From contig CALKBV010000004.1 of the NCBI GenBank assembly GCA_937775265.1, positions 124,001 to 188,000 on the forward strand: a stretch of 64,000 nucleotides of DNA. Direction: 5' to 3'. Below are positions 28,410 through 41,030 of the stretch, one piece after another. A program made the translations under genes and the position numbers. Each line of letters opens with the position of its first letter. The stretch's first letter is position 1. Under the pieces are notes generated by a model, which was not told where the DNA came from, did no database searches, and saw only the letters and a program-made list of their open reading frames with translations. Source of the stretch: an uncultured Pseudomonadales bacterium. GTDB lineage: Bacteria > Pseudomonadota > Gammaproteobacteria > Pseudomonadales > Azotimanducaceae.

Positions 28410-29426
28410 ATGGCAACAAATCGACGAATTCTCCTCTCCGAAATCCCAACAGGTAAATTGACCGAAGAACATTTCACTCAGGATGAAGTAGAACTGACAT
28501 CCCCGGGCGATGGAGAGGTTCTTGTCAGAACGCTTATCCTCTCCCAGGACGCTGCGAACCGTGCCTGGATGCAGGGAGCAACCTATCGAAGCGCACTCAG
28601 TTCAGGGCAGGTGATGTCGAGCGGAGGGATCGCAGAGGTCGTTGAATCAAATGTTGATCGTTTCAAGGTTGGACAAATCGTGTCAGGTGACCTCGGCTGG
28701 CAGGAATATGCCGTGATACCCGGACACCAGTTGACACCCGTGAAAGATCACGACGGGCCACTTAGCCACAGCTTATCCCTACTCGGTGTCGCGGGATTGA
28801 CTGCCTATCACGGCTTGATCAATGTGCCCGGTATTCATGCGGGCGAAGTACTCCTCGTCTCTGCCGCGGGCGGTTCAGTCGGTTCGATCGTCGGCCAGAT
28901 CGGGCGCATCAAAGGTGCAAAGGTTATTGGTATTGCTGGCGGTACAGAAAAATGCCGGTGGGTTGTAGATGAACTGGGGTTTGATGCCTGCCTCGATTAC
29001 AAGGACACAAGCGCACCACTGCGGCACCAGTTAGCAGCAGTCGCACCAGATGGTGTGGATGTTTACTTCGATAATACCGGCGGCGACATACTCCAAACCG
29101 CGTTGTTCGCGATGAAGATGAAAGGACGAGTCTCTTGTTGTGGCGCCGTTTCGATGTATGACGGCAAACCCAGCGCTGGCCCGTTTGGCGTACCTGGATT
29201 GCTGGTCACCAAACGATTAAGAATGGAAGGTTTCATCGTCTCTGACTACCGGGACCGGGATAACGATGCTTACCATGACCTTTCCATGTGGGCGAAGCAG
29301 GGTGAATTGAAGGTGGTCGAAGATATTATCGACGGCCTTGAAAATGCACCCCGCGGCTTAATTGGTTTGTTAGCCGGCGAAAACCGCGGTAAGCGCATGA
29401 TCCGGGTTGGGGAACCAGGGAGCTAG
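28410..29426 (+). CDS. CurA/PTGR-like NADP-dependent oxidoreductase (MDR superfamily)
   Basis: 338 residues, zinc-free medium-chain reductase. NRRILLSEIPTGKLTEEHF at the N-terminus is typical of the CurA / prostaglandin reductase / leukotriene B4 dehydrogenase group. VSAAGGSVGSIVGQIGRIKGAKVIGIAGG is the NADP-binding Rossmann segment (about residues 148-176), followed by DVYFDNTGGDIL. These enzymes reduce the double bond of alpha,beta-unsaturated ketones and aldehydes. It stands alone between the Anbu pair and the convergent arylsulfatase gene. Confidence 0.88.
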   Translation: MATNRRILLSEIPTGKLTEEHFTQDEVELTSPGDGEVLVRTLILSQDAANRAWMQGATYRSALSSGQVMSSGGIAEVVESNVDRFKVGQIVSGDLGWQEYAVIPGHQLTPVKDHDGPLSHSLSLLGVAGLTAYHGLINVPGIHAGEVLLVSAAGGSVGSIVGQIGRIKGAKVIGIAGGTEKCRWVVDELGFDACLDYKDTSAPLRHQLAAVAPDGVDVYFDNTGGDILQTALFAMKMKGRVSCCGAVSMYDGKPSAGPFGVPGLLVTKRLRMEGFIVSDYRDRDNDAYHDLSMWAKQGELKVVEDIIDGLENAPRGLIGLLAGENRGKRMIRVGEPGS

Positions 29427-29437
29427 CACGCTTTACT

Positions 29438-29452
29438 GTAACAGCATGTTAC
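29438..29452. repeat. Short inverted repeat in a convergent intergenic region
   Basis: GTAACA (29438-29443) and TGTTAC (29447-29452) are exact complements around three bases, overlapping a second pair, CATGTT/AACATG (29445-29464). The position between the ends of the CurA-like and arylsulfatase genes suggests a terminator or RNA-end structure, but there is no T-run. Confidence 0.3.
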
Positions 29453-29494
29453 TGAGACAACATGCACTCAAAGATTGGGCTGTAAGGGGTGGCA

Positions 29495-31300
29495 TCAGCG
29501 CCGGGTGATACTGCGGCCTACCACAAGAAAAATCACCAGAATGAGCATGGATACAAGGAGCACCAACATCTGCTTGCCATATACTTCACGGAGTCCATTG
29601 ATACCCACCTGATAAACCTGCTTGTAATCAACTGGAACCGGTAACACACCATTTTCCAGCACATACTGCTCGTATGCCCGTAACATGACCTGCATACGTT
29701 CTGGCATTGCATCTGCCAGGTCCTCGGTCTCTCCAGGGTCGGAAACGATATTATAAAGGTGCCATTGCCTGTCACCGACCGGACCCCGGTTCATAACAAT
29801 TTTGTAATCACCGCGGAACAGCGCTGCATTCCCGCCGACTTCGTAACCAATGGTTTCATCTTCCGCATAGACTCGCTCAACATCGCCCCTGATTATGGGC
29901 ATCAGGTCGCGACCAATCATCGCTTCGATGGGCCGTCCACCAAAACGTCCATCCGGGGCTTTGACGCCAGCCAGGGACAGGATGGTTGGTGTGATATCCG
30001 TCACATGAGAAAGGGCGTGATTCAGTTCACCCTTATTCAGAACAGATTGTCCTGCAATAATCAGGGGAACTCGCAGACCACCTTCCCCGGCGTAGAACTT
30101 GTAGAATGCCAGTGGTGAAGCAGACGCACTTGCAAAGCTGGGACTAATTGAATTAAAACTACCTTTCAAACCCAGCGTTTCATATTCAGATGTATAGCCT
30201 TGGCTCGCAACGAAAACCCGAGCCGGCGCCTTACTCGGGTCAGGAGTCCCACTTACCTCGGTGCCATTGTCTGACGTAAAAACAAAGAGCGTATTATCAT
30301 ACTGACCCGTCGCTTTTAGATGTTCAATCAAACGCCCAATATGAAAATCCATGGCTGCAACCATGCCACCATAGACCGCCATACGTTTTGCCTCGTAACG
30401 CTTCCTGTCATCGGGCAGCGCATCCCAATCCTGCGTCGTCGACATCTCTACCATTGCAGTCCCTTGACCCACGACACCGAGCTCTAATGCTTTTGTCAGC
30501 CTGTCTTGCCGTAACTGTTCCCAACCAGAATCATAAACGCCCATGTACTGGTCGATAAACTCCTGCGGCGCCTGAACTGGAATGTGCACAGCTTGGAAAG
30601 GCACATAGGCAAAGAACGGTTGGCCATCTTCACGGTTGGAATCAATAAATTCGATCGTCTTGTCGATCAGAAACCGGGACGAATAGAAATCTTTCGGTAG
30701 CTCCATTTCCTCGCCATCTGCAAACCAGTTGGCCTTTTTATAGATCGGGATATAAGGTTTTTGCTCCCAGTTGTCGGCGCCGGTATCAGCCATTGCGACA
30801 GTCCTCTCAAAGCCCCGGCGACTGGGCAACTGATGCCGCTCTTTTCCCAAATGCCATTTACCCGCCATATAGGTATGGTATCCCGCGTCTTCAAGCAAAC
30901 TTGCGACCGTAACGACATTGCTACCGAGTACTCCCTGGTAGCTATCGAAACTACTCTGTGCTGGCGGAATTGACTCAGGAATATTCGCCACTCCTGACCT
31001 GTGGTTGTCCACACCCGTTAACAGCATGGCTCGTGAGGGGGCGCAACTGGCCGCCGTATGGTAGTTGGTAAACTGGATACCTTCGTTTGCCAGCGCCGTC
31101 AATGAGGGTGTACTGATCTCACTTCCATAAGGGGCGATGTCGGTGAAGCCCAGGTCATCGGCGAGGATCAGGACAACGTTTGGCTGTTGAGCCGCCTTGG
31201 CTGCCACTGCGTCCATACCCAGGAAAAGAAAAGTCAGGAAAAGAAAAGCCGGTAGTGCCAAAGCCGAAGATTTCAGGGATCTCGTGGGGATTCGCTTCAC
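29495..31300 (-). CDS. Arylsulfatase (copy 2), exported and C-terminally anchored
   Basis: 601 residues. A signal peptide (about residues 11-37) precedes NVVLILADDLGFTDIAPYGS (metal site) and SCAPSRAMLLTG, where Cys86 is the formylglycine precursor in C-x-P-S-R. MAGKWHLGKERHQLPSRRGF and FTSDNGTEVSG complete the arylsulfatase signature. The last 24 residues form a strongly hydrophobic helix ending in Arg residues, so the enzyme is probably held in the inner membrane facing the periplasm. GTG start at 31300 overlaps the stop of the upstream membrane protein (GTGA). It should remove sulfate from a small sulfate ester; the ester is unknown. Confidence 0.9.
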   Translation of the reverse strand: MKRIPTRSLKSSALALPAFLFLTFLFLGMDAVAAKAAQQPNVVLILADDLGFTDIAPYGSEISTPSLTALANEGIQFTNYHTAASCAPSRAMLLTGVDNHRSGVANIPESIPPAQSSFDSYQGVLGSNVVTVASLLEDAGYHTYMAGKWHLGKERHQLPSRRGFERTVAMADTGADNWEQKPYIPIYKKANWFADGEEMELPKDFYSSRFLIDKTIEFIDSNREDGQPFFAYVPFQAVHIPVQAPQEFIDQYMGVYDSGWEQLRQDRLTKALELGVVGQGTAMVEMSTTQDWDALPDDRKRYEAKRMAVYGGMVAAMDFHIGRLIEHLKATGQYDNTLFVFTSDNGTEVSGTPDPSKAPARVFVASQGYTSEYETLGLKGSFNSISPSFASASASPLAFYKFYAGEGGLRVPLIIAGQSVLNKGELNHALSHVTDITPTILSLAGVKAPDGRFGGRPIEAMIGRDLMPIIRGDVERVYAEDETIGYEVGGNAALFRGDYKIVMNRGPVGDRQWHLYNIVSDPGETEDLADAMPERMQVMLRAYEQYVLENGVLPVPVDYKQVYQVGINGLREVYGKQMLVLLVSMLILVIFLVVGRSITRR

Positions 31301-31689
31301 GCGCTGCGTTTTTCACAAAGACGAATGGTTGACACATACAGCAGCGCCGTAACGATAATCTCCACCGCTATCATGCTACCTGCGAGCGCTGCGCCATGAA
31401 CCAGCCAGGCAACAATACGAAAGATGGCAGCCAGACCAAGAAGCATCATGGGCGGGTAGAACCAGACTCGCTCGAGTGTCGTCACCCCAACCAGGATCAG
31501 CAAACCCATTGTCAGGAAGAAGGAACCCAGATCCCCGATTTGGGTACTGCGACCAACGCCTTCAAGCAGTGGCATGCCGACTCCGGTTGCCGCTGAAGCC
31601 GGGTCAACAACCCAACCAACACCGATCACGACAAATAGAATGCCCGGCAGCACGGTTACTACTCTTAAGATTTTGTTGATCACCGACAT
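31297..31689 (-). CDS. Four-helix membrane protein, DUF4345-like
   Basis: 130 residues with four predicted transmembrane helices (about 8-30, 50-68, 75-95, 100-122). The GVGMPLLEGVGRSTQIGDLGSFFLTMGLL pattern resembles DUF4345/DUF4293-type small membrane proteins without a known function. Its stop overlaps the start of the membrane-anchored arylsulfatase, so the two are translated together and could interact. The family assignment is tentative. Confidence 0.7.
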   Translation of the reverse strand: MSVINKILRVVTVLPGILFVVIGVGWVVDPASAATGVGMPLLEGVGRSTQIGDLGSFFLTMGLLILVGVTTLERVWFYPPMMLLGLAAIFRIVAWLVHGAALAGSMIAVEIIVTALLYVSTIRLCEKRSA

Positions 31690-31714
31690 CTCCTCTTAAA
31701 TTCAAGCTACCGTA

Positions 31715-32728
31715 TCAGGCTGGATTACCAACAATCAATTTAATGGTCGCTGCTGCGAGTTCCTCTGGGGCCTGATCCTGCAGAAAATGACCCGCTCCTT
31801 TAATCGTTATGTGGGGCTGGCCTTTGGCACCGGGTACCGATTCCTGGAACCTGACTTCGCCACCGGCGGTGACCGGGTCGGAATCTGAAAATGCCGTCAG
31901 GAAAGGTTTATCCCATTGCTCGAGCACTTTCCATGCGGCCCGGTTTGCACCGATGGCCGGGTTGTCCGGAATAATCGGTACCAGCGACGGGAACTGCCTA
32001 CCCCCGGCCAGATAAGTTTCGTCCGGAAAAGGTGCACCGTAGGCGTCCTGCTCTTCAGGGGTCAAGGTGTCTCCAAGACTCATAGCCAGAACATCCTTCG
32101 GCGAGAATCCATCTGATTCACCGCAAAACTTCACCCAATGCAGAAATCCCATCCCCGACGTATCGCCCGCCATGGCCATAAACATTTCCGGCACATTCGT
32201 GTGAACGGGCAGGCTTTCGTAGTAGGCGCGCATCTGATCGCTGGCGTCTCCTATTTTGTCATCCGGGACACCCTTCGCATCCGGGAGCCCTGTATTGGCA
32301 GCGACTATTCTGGCAAAACGGCCAGGGTTTTCCGCAGCGACCCGCAGACCGATTAACCCACCCCAGTCCTGGCAGACCAATGTGATGCCCTGAAGGTCAA
32401 GTGCTTCGATCAGCGCCAGGACCCAGGCCACATGATTGGCATAGGTGTAGTTGTCCCGCTCGGTTGGCTTATCCGATTTACCAAACCCGATCATGTCCGG
32501 TGCAATAATCCTGTACCCGGCGTCTTTGAAAATAGGAATCATTTTTCGGTAGAGGTATGACCAGGACGGCTGCCCATGCAGACACAGAATCACCTCACCG
32601 ACGCCTTCATCCAGGTAATGCATGCGAAGGGCCCCACCCTCACCATCGGGAATCTCAATATAATTGGGCTCAAACGGATAACCCGGCAAATTAGCGAAAC
32701 GCGTCTCATCGGTCCTTACAGTTTTCAT
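31715..32728 (-). CDS. Haloalkane dehalogenase-like alpha/beta hydrolase
   Basis: 337 residues. CLHGQPSWSYLYRKMIPIF is the oxyanion-hole segment, APDMIGFGKSDKP follows, and VCQDWGGLIGLRVA carries the nucleophile Asp121 next to the Trp that helps bind halide. FSDSDPVT (acid) and GAGHFLQDQAPEELA (His) complete the triad. This set is characteristic of subfamily I haloalkane dehalogenases (DhlA-like), which convert haloalkanes to alcohols plus halide; some relatives have other substrates. It is 25 bases upstream of the DUF4345-like gene on the same strand, so the three genes may form an operon. Confidence 0.85.
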   Translation of the reverse strand: MKTVRTDETRFANLPGYPFEPNYIEIPDGEGGALRMHYLDEGVGEVILCLHGQPSWSYLYRKMIPIFKDAGYRIIAPDMIGFGKSDKPTERDNYTYANHVAWVLALIEALDLQGITLVCQDWGGLIGLRVAAENPGRFARIVAANTGLPDAKGVPDDKIGDASDQMRAYYESLPVHTNVPEMFMAMAGDTSGMGFLHWVKFCGESDGFSPKDVLAMSLGDTLTPEEQDAYGAPFPDETYLAGGRQFPSLVPIIPDNPAIGANRAAWKVLEQWDKPFLTAFSDSDPVTAGGEVRFQESVPGAKGQPHITIKGAGHFLQDQAPEELAAATIKLIVGNPA

Positions 32729-32862
32729 CTATCCTCGCTCCATTTTCAATTTTCCACATTATGTAGAAAGGTCGATTGCCTGTCATTATTTATAATGCAT
32801 ATCATTAATTATTTTCGTACACTTCATTTCTTTGTTCCAAACTACAGCTATTCAGGTCTGAC
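32729..32862. promoter_or_regulatory. Divergent promoter region, dehalogenase / sulfatase copy 3
   Basis: This 134-base AT-rich gap separates two genes that start in opposite directions. A TATAAT at 32791-32796, 67 bases before the plus-strand ATG, is a candidate -10 box; no good -35 is at the right distance. A control region must lie here, but the elements are not resolved. Confidence 0.35.
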
Positions 32863-34516
32863 ATGAAAAAGACGCTCAGCATCGCCGCAATCGCATTACT
32901 ATTGACCGGCACACTTGCCTGGCAGTATCGACTGGATATCCTGGTATCTGTCGTGCCGAAGATTCGAGGCATGGCAAACCCTATCCGCGACAATGTACCT
33001 ACTGCCTGGCCAGACGGCCCCGCAGAAGCCAGCACACCTATCAACGAACGACCGCCCAATATCATTCTTATCCTCGCCGACGATATGGGATTCAACGATA
33101 TATCGCTCTATAACGGTGGCGCCGCTGATGGTTCTTTGATGACACCCAATATCGATGCTATTGCTGAACAAGGTGCTCAGATTCGACAATGGCTACGCCG
33201 CCAATGCAATCTGCGCACCTTCCCGCGCGAGTATTCTCACCGGGCGCTACTCAACCCGGTTCGGGTTCGAGTTCACCCCAGTATTTAGTACTGTCGCAAC
33301 GATTGCCCAATGGACCCAGGACATAGAACAGCCTGCTCTGTTGGCAACGATAGACCACGAAATGGCAGAATCCCTTCCTCCAATGCAAGAACTGGTACTG
33401 CCAGATTCCGAAATCACCATCGCGGAAGTGCTGAAGGAGGCTGGCTACTACACCGCCCATATTGGTAAATGGCACCTCGGCGCAGCAGACGGACCTCAAA
33501 ATCAAGGATTCGATGACAGTTTGTATATGAACGGCCTTTCGTACCTGCCACCGGACCATCCCGATGTTGTCAACGCAAAACGCGAGGGAGATGTTATAGA
33601 GGAAATGGTCTGGGCAGTCGCCACTTACGAAAGCCAGTTTAACAATTCACAAAGCTTCCAGCCTGACGGCTACCTTACCGACTACTACACCAATGAAGCC
33701 GTTAAAGTTATTGAGAAAAACCAGCATCAACCGTTCTTTCTTTACCTGGCACACTGGGGTATTCACAACCCACTGCAGGCAACCCGTGCAGATTACGACA
33801 AATTCTCACAGTTAGAAGATCACACGCTTCGGGTTTATGCGTCGATGATTCATTCGCTTGACCGTAGCGTGGGAATGATCACCGATAAACTCGAAGCGCT
33901 TGGGCTCAGTGACAACACCCTCATCATTTTCACCAGTGACAACGGGGGCGCAGGTTATATCGGGCTCCCCGACATCAACAAACCTTACCGGGGCTGGAAA
34001 TTGACGCACTTTGAAGGCGGAACGCACGTGCCTTTTATGGCGAAGTGGCCGCAGAAGATCGAGCCCAATTCCAGGTTCACTGATCCCGTGCACCATATCG
34101 ACCTGTTCCATACTATTGCCGCAGCCGCTGGCGCCACCACGCCTGATAATGTGAAGTATGATGGTGTAGACCTTATACCCCATGTCAGAGGTGAGGCGTC
34201 GAGCAAACCTCATGAGACCCTTTTCTGGAGAGAAGGGCATCACCAGTCTGTGCTGCACAATGGCTGGAAGTTAATTCGCGCTGGCAGGCCAGATAAACGG
34301 TGGTTGTTCAACCTTGCAGTAGATCCAACGGAACAGCACAACCTTGCGCAAAGCGAACCGGAAACCGTCCGTAAACTCGAAGCACTGCTGGCGGCGCACA
34401 ACGCCGAACAGGCTGACCCCCTGTGGCCCAGCTTCCTGAACTCGCCCCAACTGATTGATAAACATGGTGGCCAGGAATATGAAGACGGCGACGAATACAT
34501 CTACTGGCCAAACTAG
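32863..34516 (+). pseudogene. Sulfatase (copy 3), exported, frameshifted
   Basis: ATG 32863 begins a signal-anchor-like N-terminus (about residues 4-20) and NIILILADDMGFNDISLYNGG. At about 33181 one extra base (AGATTC) disrupts the frame; the family sequence resumes in the next frame as FDNGYAANAICAPSRASILTG, with C-A-P-S-R (Cys about 117), then AHIGKWHLG, FTSDNGGAGY and FRDP-type domain ends to 34516. The interval is 1654 bases, three times 551 plus one. The unshifted product would stop at 33288 before the catalytic Cys is in frame. It precedes the GST gene by 14 bases, and both are disrupted. Confidence 0.85.
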
Positions 34517-34530
34517 AAAAAGGACATCTT

Positions 34531-35672
34531 TTGAATCAGCCAACTCCGCTCGACCCTGCCAACACACTCTACGGCGCGCCGCTATCCCTTTACACCGGGC
34601 GAGCCAGAAGCTACCTCATCAAAGCCCAGGTATCCCTATCGCGAAACCATGCCCATCACGGAACACTACATAAAGCACGTCGCGCCGGCGGCTGGCGGCA
34701 GGCAGAGCATGCCTACCCTGGAATTGCCCGATGGAGAGCGTTATCCGGGATGGTGTTGCCATCATCGATCATTTCGAGAGCCAGGGCGGCGCTGACTTTT
34801 CACCGACAACACCAAAGCAAAGAATCCTTAGCAGACTGTTTGATGTCATCGGCGCCGAGGGCTTCCTTCGGCCCGCCATGCACTACCGATGGAATTTCCC
34901 GAAGCAGAATCTGGAATTTCTGCAATATCATTTTCAGGCAGCCACACCCCGAGGGCCTAACCGAAAGGAGAGGGCCGACAAGACGATGGACCAAATGCGC
35001 GGCGCCGGGCACGCCTTTGGCGCGGTGCCTGAAACTTTCGATGCCATCGAAACGCACTACATCGAGTTCCTGAAAGTTCTTGATAGCCACTTTTCGGATC
35101 AGCCCTATTTGCTGGGTGGGAAGCCATCCATCGCCGACTTCGGAATGCTCGCGCCTTTATACGCGCACCTGGGTCGTGATCCCGGCCCGCTTTCACTGAT
35201 GCAAGAGCATGCAATTCGCGTCTTCAGATGGGTCGAACGGATGAACAGGCCGGAACTCGACGTTGGTGAATTCGAAATCCAGGATGGTCAGTATCTTGCC
35301 TCTGACGAAATTCCTGACTCTCTGGTCGATGTGTTGAAACATATCGCCATAGATTTCGTTCCCGAAACCCAGGCAGCGGCCGCCTGCATCAACAGCTGGA
35401 TCAGCCAACAGGACAATCTGGAACCTGGAACAGAATGCGCTCGAGGTGTGGGGATGGCCAACTTCCAACTAAGAGGCGTTACCATCAATGCGCTGGCACA
35501 GCCCTTCAGGTTCTATCTGTTAAAGCGTGTTCAGGATGAATTTGAATCGCTGGATAAACAGCAACAGGACGAAGTCACATCACTACTCGATGCCTGTCAA
35601 ATGACTGACATCCTGGAGATGAAACTGTCCCGGGAAATCGGAAGACAGAACAATCTTGAGGTCTGGCTTTGA
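34531..35672 (+). pseudogene. Glutathione S-transferase family protein, two frameshifts
   Basis: TTG 34531 (AAGGA eight bases upstream) starts YGAPLSLYTGRARSYLIKA, a thioredoxin-like GST N-terminus. An extra C near 34628 moves the frame; the middle (YPYRETMPITEHYIKHVAP, then RQSMPTLELPDG) is in the second frame. A second extra base near 34735 moves it again to VIRDGVAIIDHFES and the long helical domain ending at 35672. The interval is 1142 bases, three times 380 plus two, matching two insertions. QSMPTLELPDG with VIRDGVAIIDHFE is the glutathione-binding segment. Full length would be about 379 residues, longer than a typical 210-residue GST. Confidence 0.83.
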
Positions 35673-35713
35673 ATCATTAGGTAACCGATGAAGAACGGCC
35701 ACCCAAAACAGAA

Positions 35714-36922
35714 CTAATCCGGTACACAATCAAGGATCGTTTCAAACTGCACGTGCTTGACCTTATCGAATATCTTGTCAAGCCAGGCCTGCATCATCCG
35801 GGGTCCTCGACCGGAACCCAGATCAAGCTGCGCCGTGTGAGCAGCAGGTATAATCCGATGCAGCGTTGCCAGCATACCCATCTCATACTGCCACCGGAGC
35901 CTGGCTACCGAAATCTCTGTGCCCGCGCTCTTTAAAGCCTCATGATAGATGTTGACCAGCTCGTTTATCTTTTCCTCACCGGTTCCAACCGGTAATGCAG
36001 CACTCAAAAAGTAAGCCATATCCAGCCCGCCGGGCCCGCTCGACATTGTCTGCCAATCAAACAACATTATTTCGCCTTTCGCGTCATCAAAGCAGATATT
36101 ATCCAACCGAAAGTCGCCGTGCAGCAACGTCGGTGATTCCCCTCCCATTTTTTTTGTCAGCGCCTCTCCATTATCCTTAAACCATTGCGTCAACTGCAGC
36201 TGACGTTCCGATAATGTGTCTTTATTTGCTGAGATAAACTTCCCTACATTTTGCAAATACATCATTTGAATAATCTTACTGGTAGCTGCCACCGGTGTGA
36301 TCCAACTCATGCCCGCAAGTTCTTTGCTGCTCCAGAACTGACCGTGAAGTTTTGCCATAGCAGTCAGAACATGTTTCGTATCTTCTTCAGAGCAACCCGC
36401 CGCCTGATCGCCTAACCGGTAGCCGCTCAGGTCTTCAATTAGCAACGCATAGCGTCTAGGCGTAAAGCTAATGACCCAGCTGGCAATGACGGACAGAATG
36501 GCAATCAACCACATGGGCAGTTTGTTGAGTCCTGTCAGCCTCTCCAGGACAACATCAGGATCATCCGCAACATCGAGTGCACTGTAGTAGTGGCAAGGAG
36601 TTCGGATATTGACCGAAGATCCGAGGTCTCTATAAAACCTGATTTCTTTCTCGTACAGGCCCATGGTTTGACCCAGCCTACGATTTTTCAGTGCGGTAGG
36701 GATTTTAAGGACCATCGAGCTCGGCGCACTGCTAATCTGGTCAGAATACTCCAGCTTGAATATGGCAACCTCGCCGTTAAACCCGGCTTCTTCGCCGATA
36801 ACCTTATGCGTAAAACTGACGACCGCCTCGTCCTTAATAATGCCACTCTCACGCAACGCCACCGTAAACCAATCCACTGTTATGTCTTTTAGGCTAAAGG
36901 GTACTTCTGGTTGTGTAATCAT
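35714..36922 (-). CDS. APH/EcKinase-like phosphotransferase (copy 2) with a hydrophobic insert
   Basis: 402 residues from ATG 36922; an ATG at 36946 in frame is also possible, and neither has a strong binding site. MVLKIPTALKNRR, LLIEDLSGYRLGDQAAG, LLHGDFRLDNICFDD (catalytic loop) and IMLFDWQTMSSGPGGLDMAYFL (metal site) define the kinase-like fold. Between the N-lobe and the hinge there is an insert of about 35 residues with a very hydrophobic run (LPMWLIAILSVIASWVIS; bases about 36461-36517) that the other two paralogs lack. It could be a membrane-docking helix. It is a candidate phosphotransferase for a small alcohol; substrate unknown. Confidence 0.83.
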   Translation of the reverse strand: MITQPEVPFSLKDITVDWFTVALRESGIIKDEAVVSFTHKVIGEEAGFNGEVAIFKLEYSDQISSAPSSMVLKIPTALKNRRLGQTMGLYEKEIRFYRDLGSSVNIRTPCHYYSALDVADDPDVVLERLTGLNKLPMWLIAILSVIASWVISFTPRRYALLIEDLSGYRLGDQAAGCSEEDTKHVLTAMAKLHGQFWSSKELAGMSWITPVAATSKIIQMMYLQNVGKFISANKDTLSERQLQLTQWFKDNGEALTKKMGGESPTLLHGDFRLDNICFDDAKGEIMLFDWQTMSSGPGGLDMAYFLSAALPVGTGEEKINELVNIYHEALKSAGTEISVARLRWQYEMGMLATLHRIIPAAHTAQLDLGSGRGPRMMQAWLDKIFDKVKHVQFETILDCVPD

Positions 36923-37014
36923 ATTAAGTCCAGTAACTGAGCCCATTAGTGTAGGCTTATGACATAGCCAACGACTACTTCCTGTTCAACTCTACGAGAT
37001 CAAAAGGCCGCTAG

Positions 37015-40095
<3,081 letters not shown>

Positions 40096-40297
40096 GCCCG
40101 ACATTGTCCCAGATGCCTTGGGGTCGGAACAAGCCGGGATCCTCTTTCCCACCGCCAGTTGATACCGTAAACAAGACGAAATACTGGGCCTGGTAACGAT
40201 CCTGTTGCTTTGGCATCTATAACCTTGCCCATTGAGCGTATACCGCGCAGAAATAACGCAGTAAAAAATCACCAACTAACTTACAGGAAGATAGATT

Positions 40298-40609
40298 ATG
40301 AAATATTTATTGATATTGGCGGCCTTTCTATTCGTGGCTGCGTGCGAAAAAGACAGCTCGACGAACTCAAGTGGTGAAGCGATGTCTAATGCGATATCTA
40401 ACGCAATGGATGAAACAAAGCCCAAAGTCGTGGATGAAATAATGGATGCCGCGAAGGATACAGGCGATGCCACCATGGCAGATATGGCTGAAACGATGGG
40501 CAGCACAATAGATGATGCCAAAGGTGCAGTCGCCGAACTTGAGAAAGCAATGACGGAATCAGATGCAGAAATGGAGATGGAACAAGCCAAAAAATTAATA
40601 GGCGAATAG
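40298..40609 (+). CDS. Small lipoprotein, Met/Ala/Asp-rich
   Basis: 103 residues. The signal ends LFVAAC, a good lipobox, so Cys16 should be lipidated. The mature part is acidic and alpha-helical, with recurrent methionines (MSNAISNAMDET, IMDAAKDTG, MADMAETMGSTI), resembling an amphipathic coiled coil. No catalytic motif is seen. Such proteins can be structural lipoproteins in the cell envelope; this one has no family I recognise. ATG at 40298 has AGGAAG nine bases upstream. A good intrinsic terminator follows immediately, so this is probably a single-gene unit. Confidence 0.75.
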   Translation: MKYLLILAAFLFVAACEKDSSTNSSGEAMSNAISNAMDETKPKVVDEIMDAAKDTGDATMADMAETMGSTIDDAKGAVAELEKAMTESDAEMEMEQAKKLIGE

Positions 40610-40615
40610 CCTGCA

Positions 40616-40652
40616 GGGGCGCTGAGGCTATTTCACCTCGCGCCCCCCTTTT
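40616..40652 (+). terminator. Intrinsic terminator after the small lipoprotein gene
   Basis: GGGGCGC (40616-40622) pairs with GCGCCCC (40640-40646), and GAGG (40624-40627) with CCTC (40636-40639), leaving one bulged T and an 8-base loop. CCTTTT follows at 40647-40652. It lies 7 bases after the stop codon. Confidence 0.7.
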
Positions 40653-40761
40653 CCCGATTCCAGCCATCTAAATCCGCCAACAAACAGATTAATCACACCA
40701 CAGCGTCTAACCCGTTGCAGGAAATAAACTGGTATCCTGACTAAACCAACACGGATTCAAG

Positions 40762-40997
40762 ATGCGCTCACTACTTACTATTACCCTGTGCTTGTTGCTA
40801 ATGGCATGCAGCTCAACATCACTCAACTCATTACAACCAGAGCAATGTGCATACCACGGTCACTTTACGACCAGTTCATGTCAGACCTCAACGACACGAG
40901 GTCCTTTACTCTGAATGAAGGTAAGCTCTACCTTGCAACGATGGCAGATGGCTCTATTCTGGAATTTTTCTCCAGTCGCGTCACGCAAGTCGAGTAA
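40762..40997 (+). pseudogene. Small lipoprotein, probably frameshifted
   Basis: ATG 40762 gives a lipoprotein signal (hydrophobic run ending LLMAC, Cys17), but the frame ends after 51 residues. The next frame carries SLYDQFMSDLNDTRSFTLNEGKLYLATMADGSILEF up to TAA 40995, which looks like the end of a META/HslJ-like small lipoprotein. The natural join is near 40850-40860, where one base is missing. The interval is 236 bases, three times 78 plus two, matching one deletion. Each half is short, so the reconstruction is less secure than the others. Confidence 0.5.
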
Positions 40998-41030
40998 GAA
41001 CGCCTGGCAACAACTACGGGCCAATACTAG

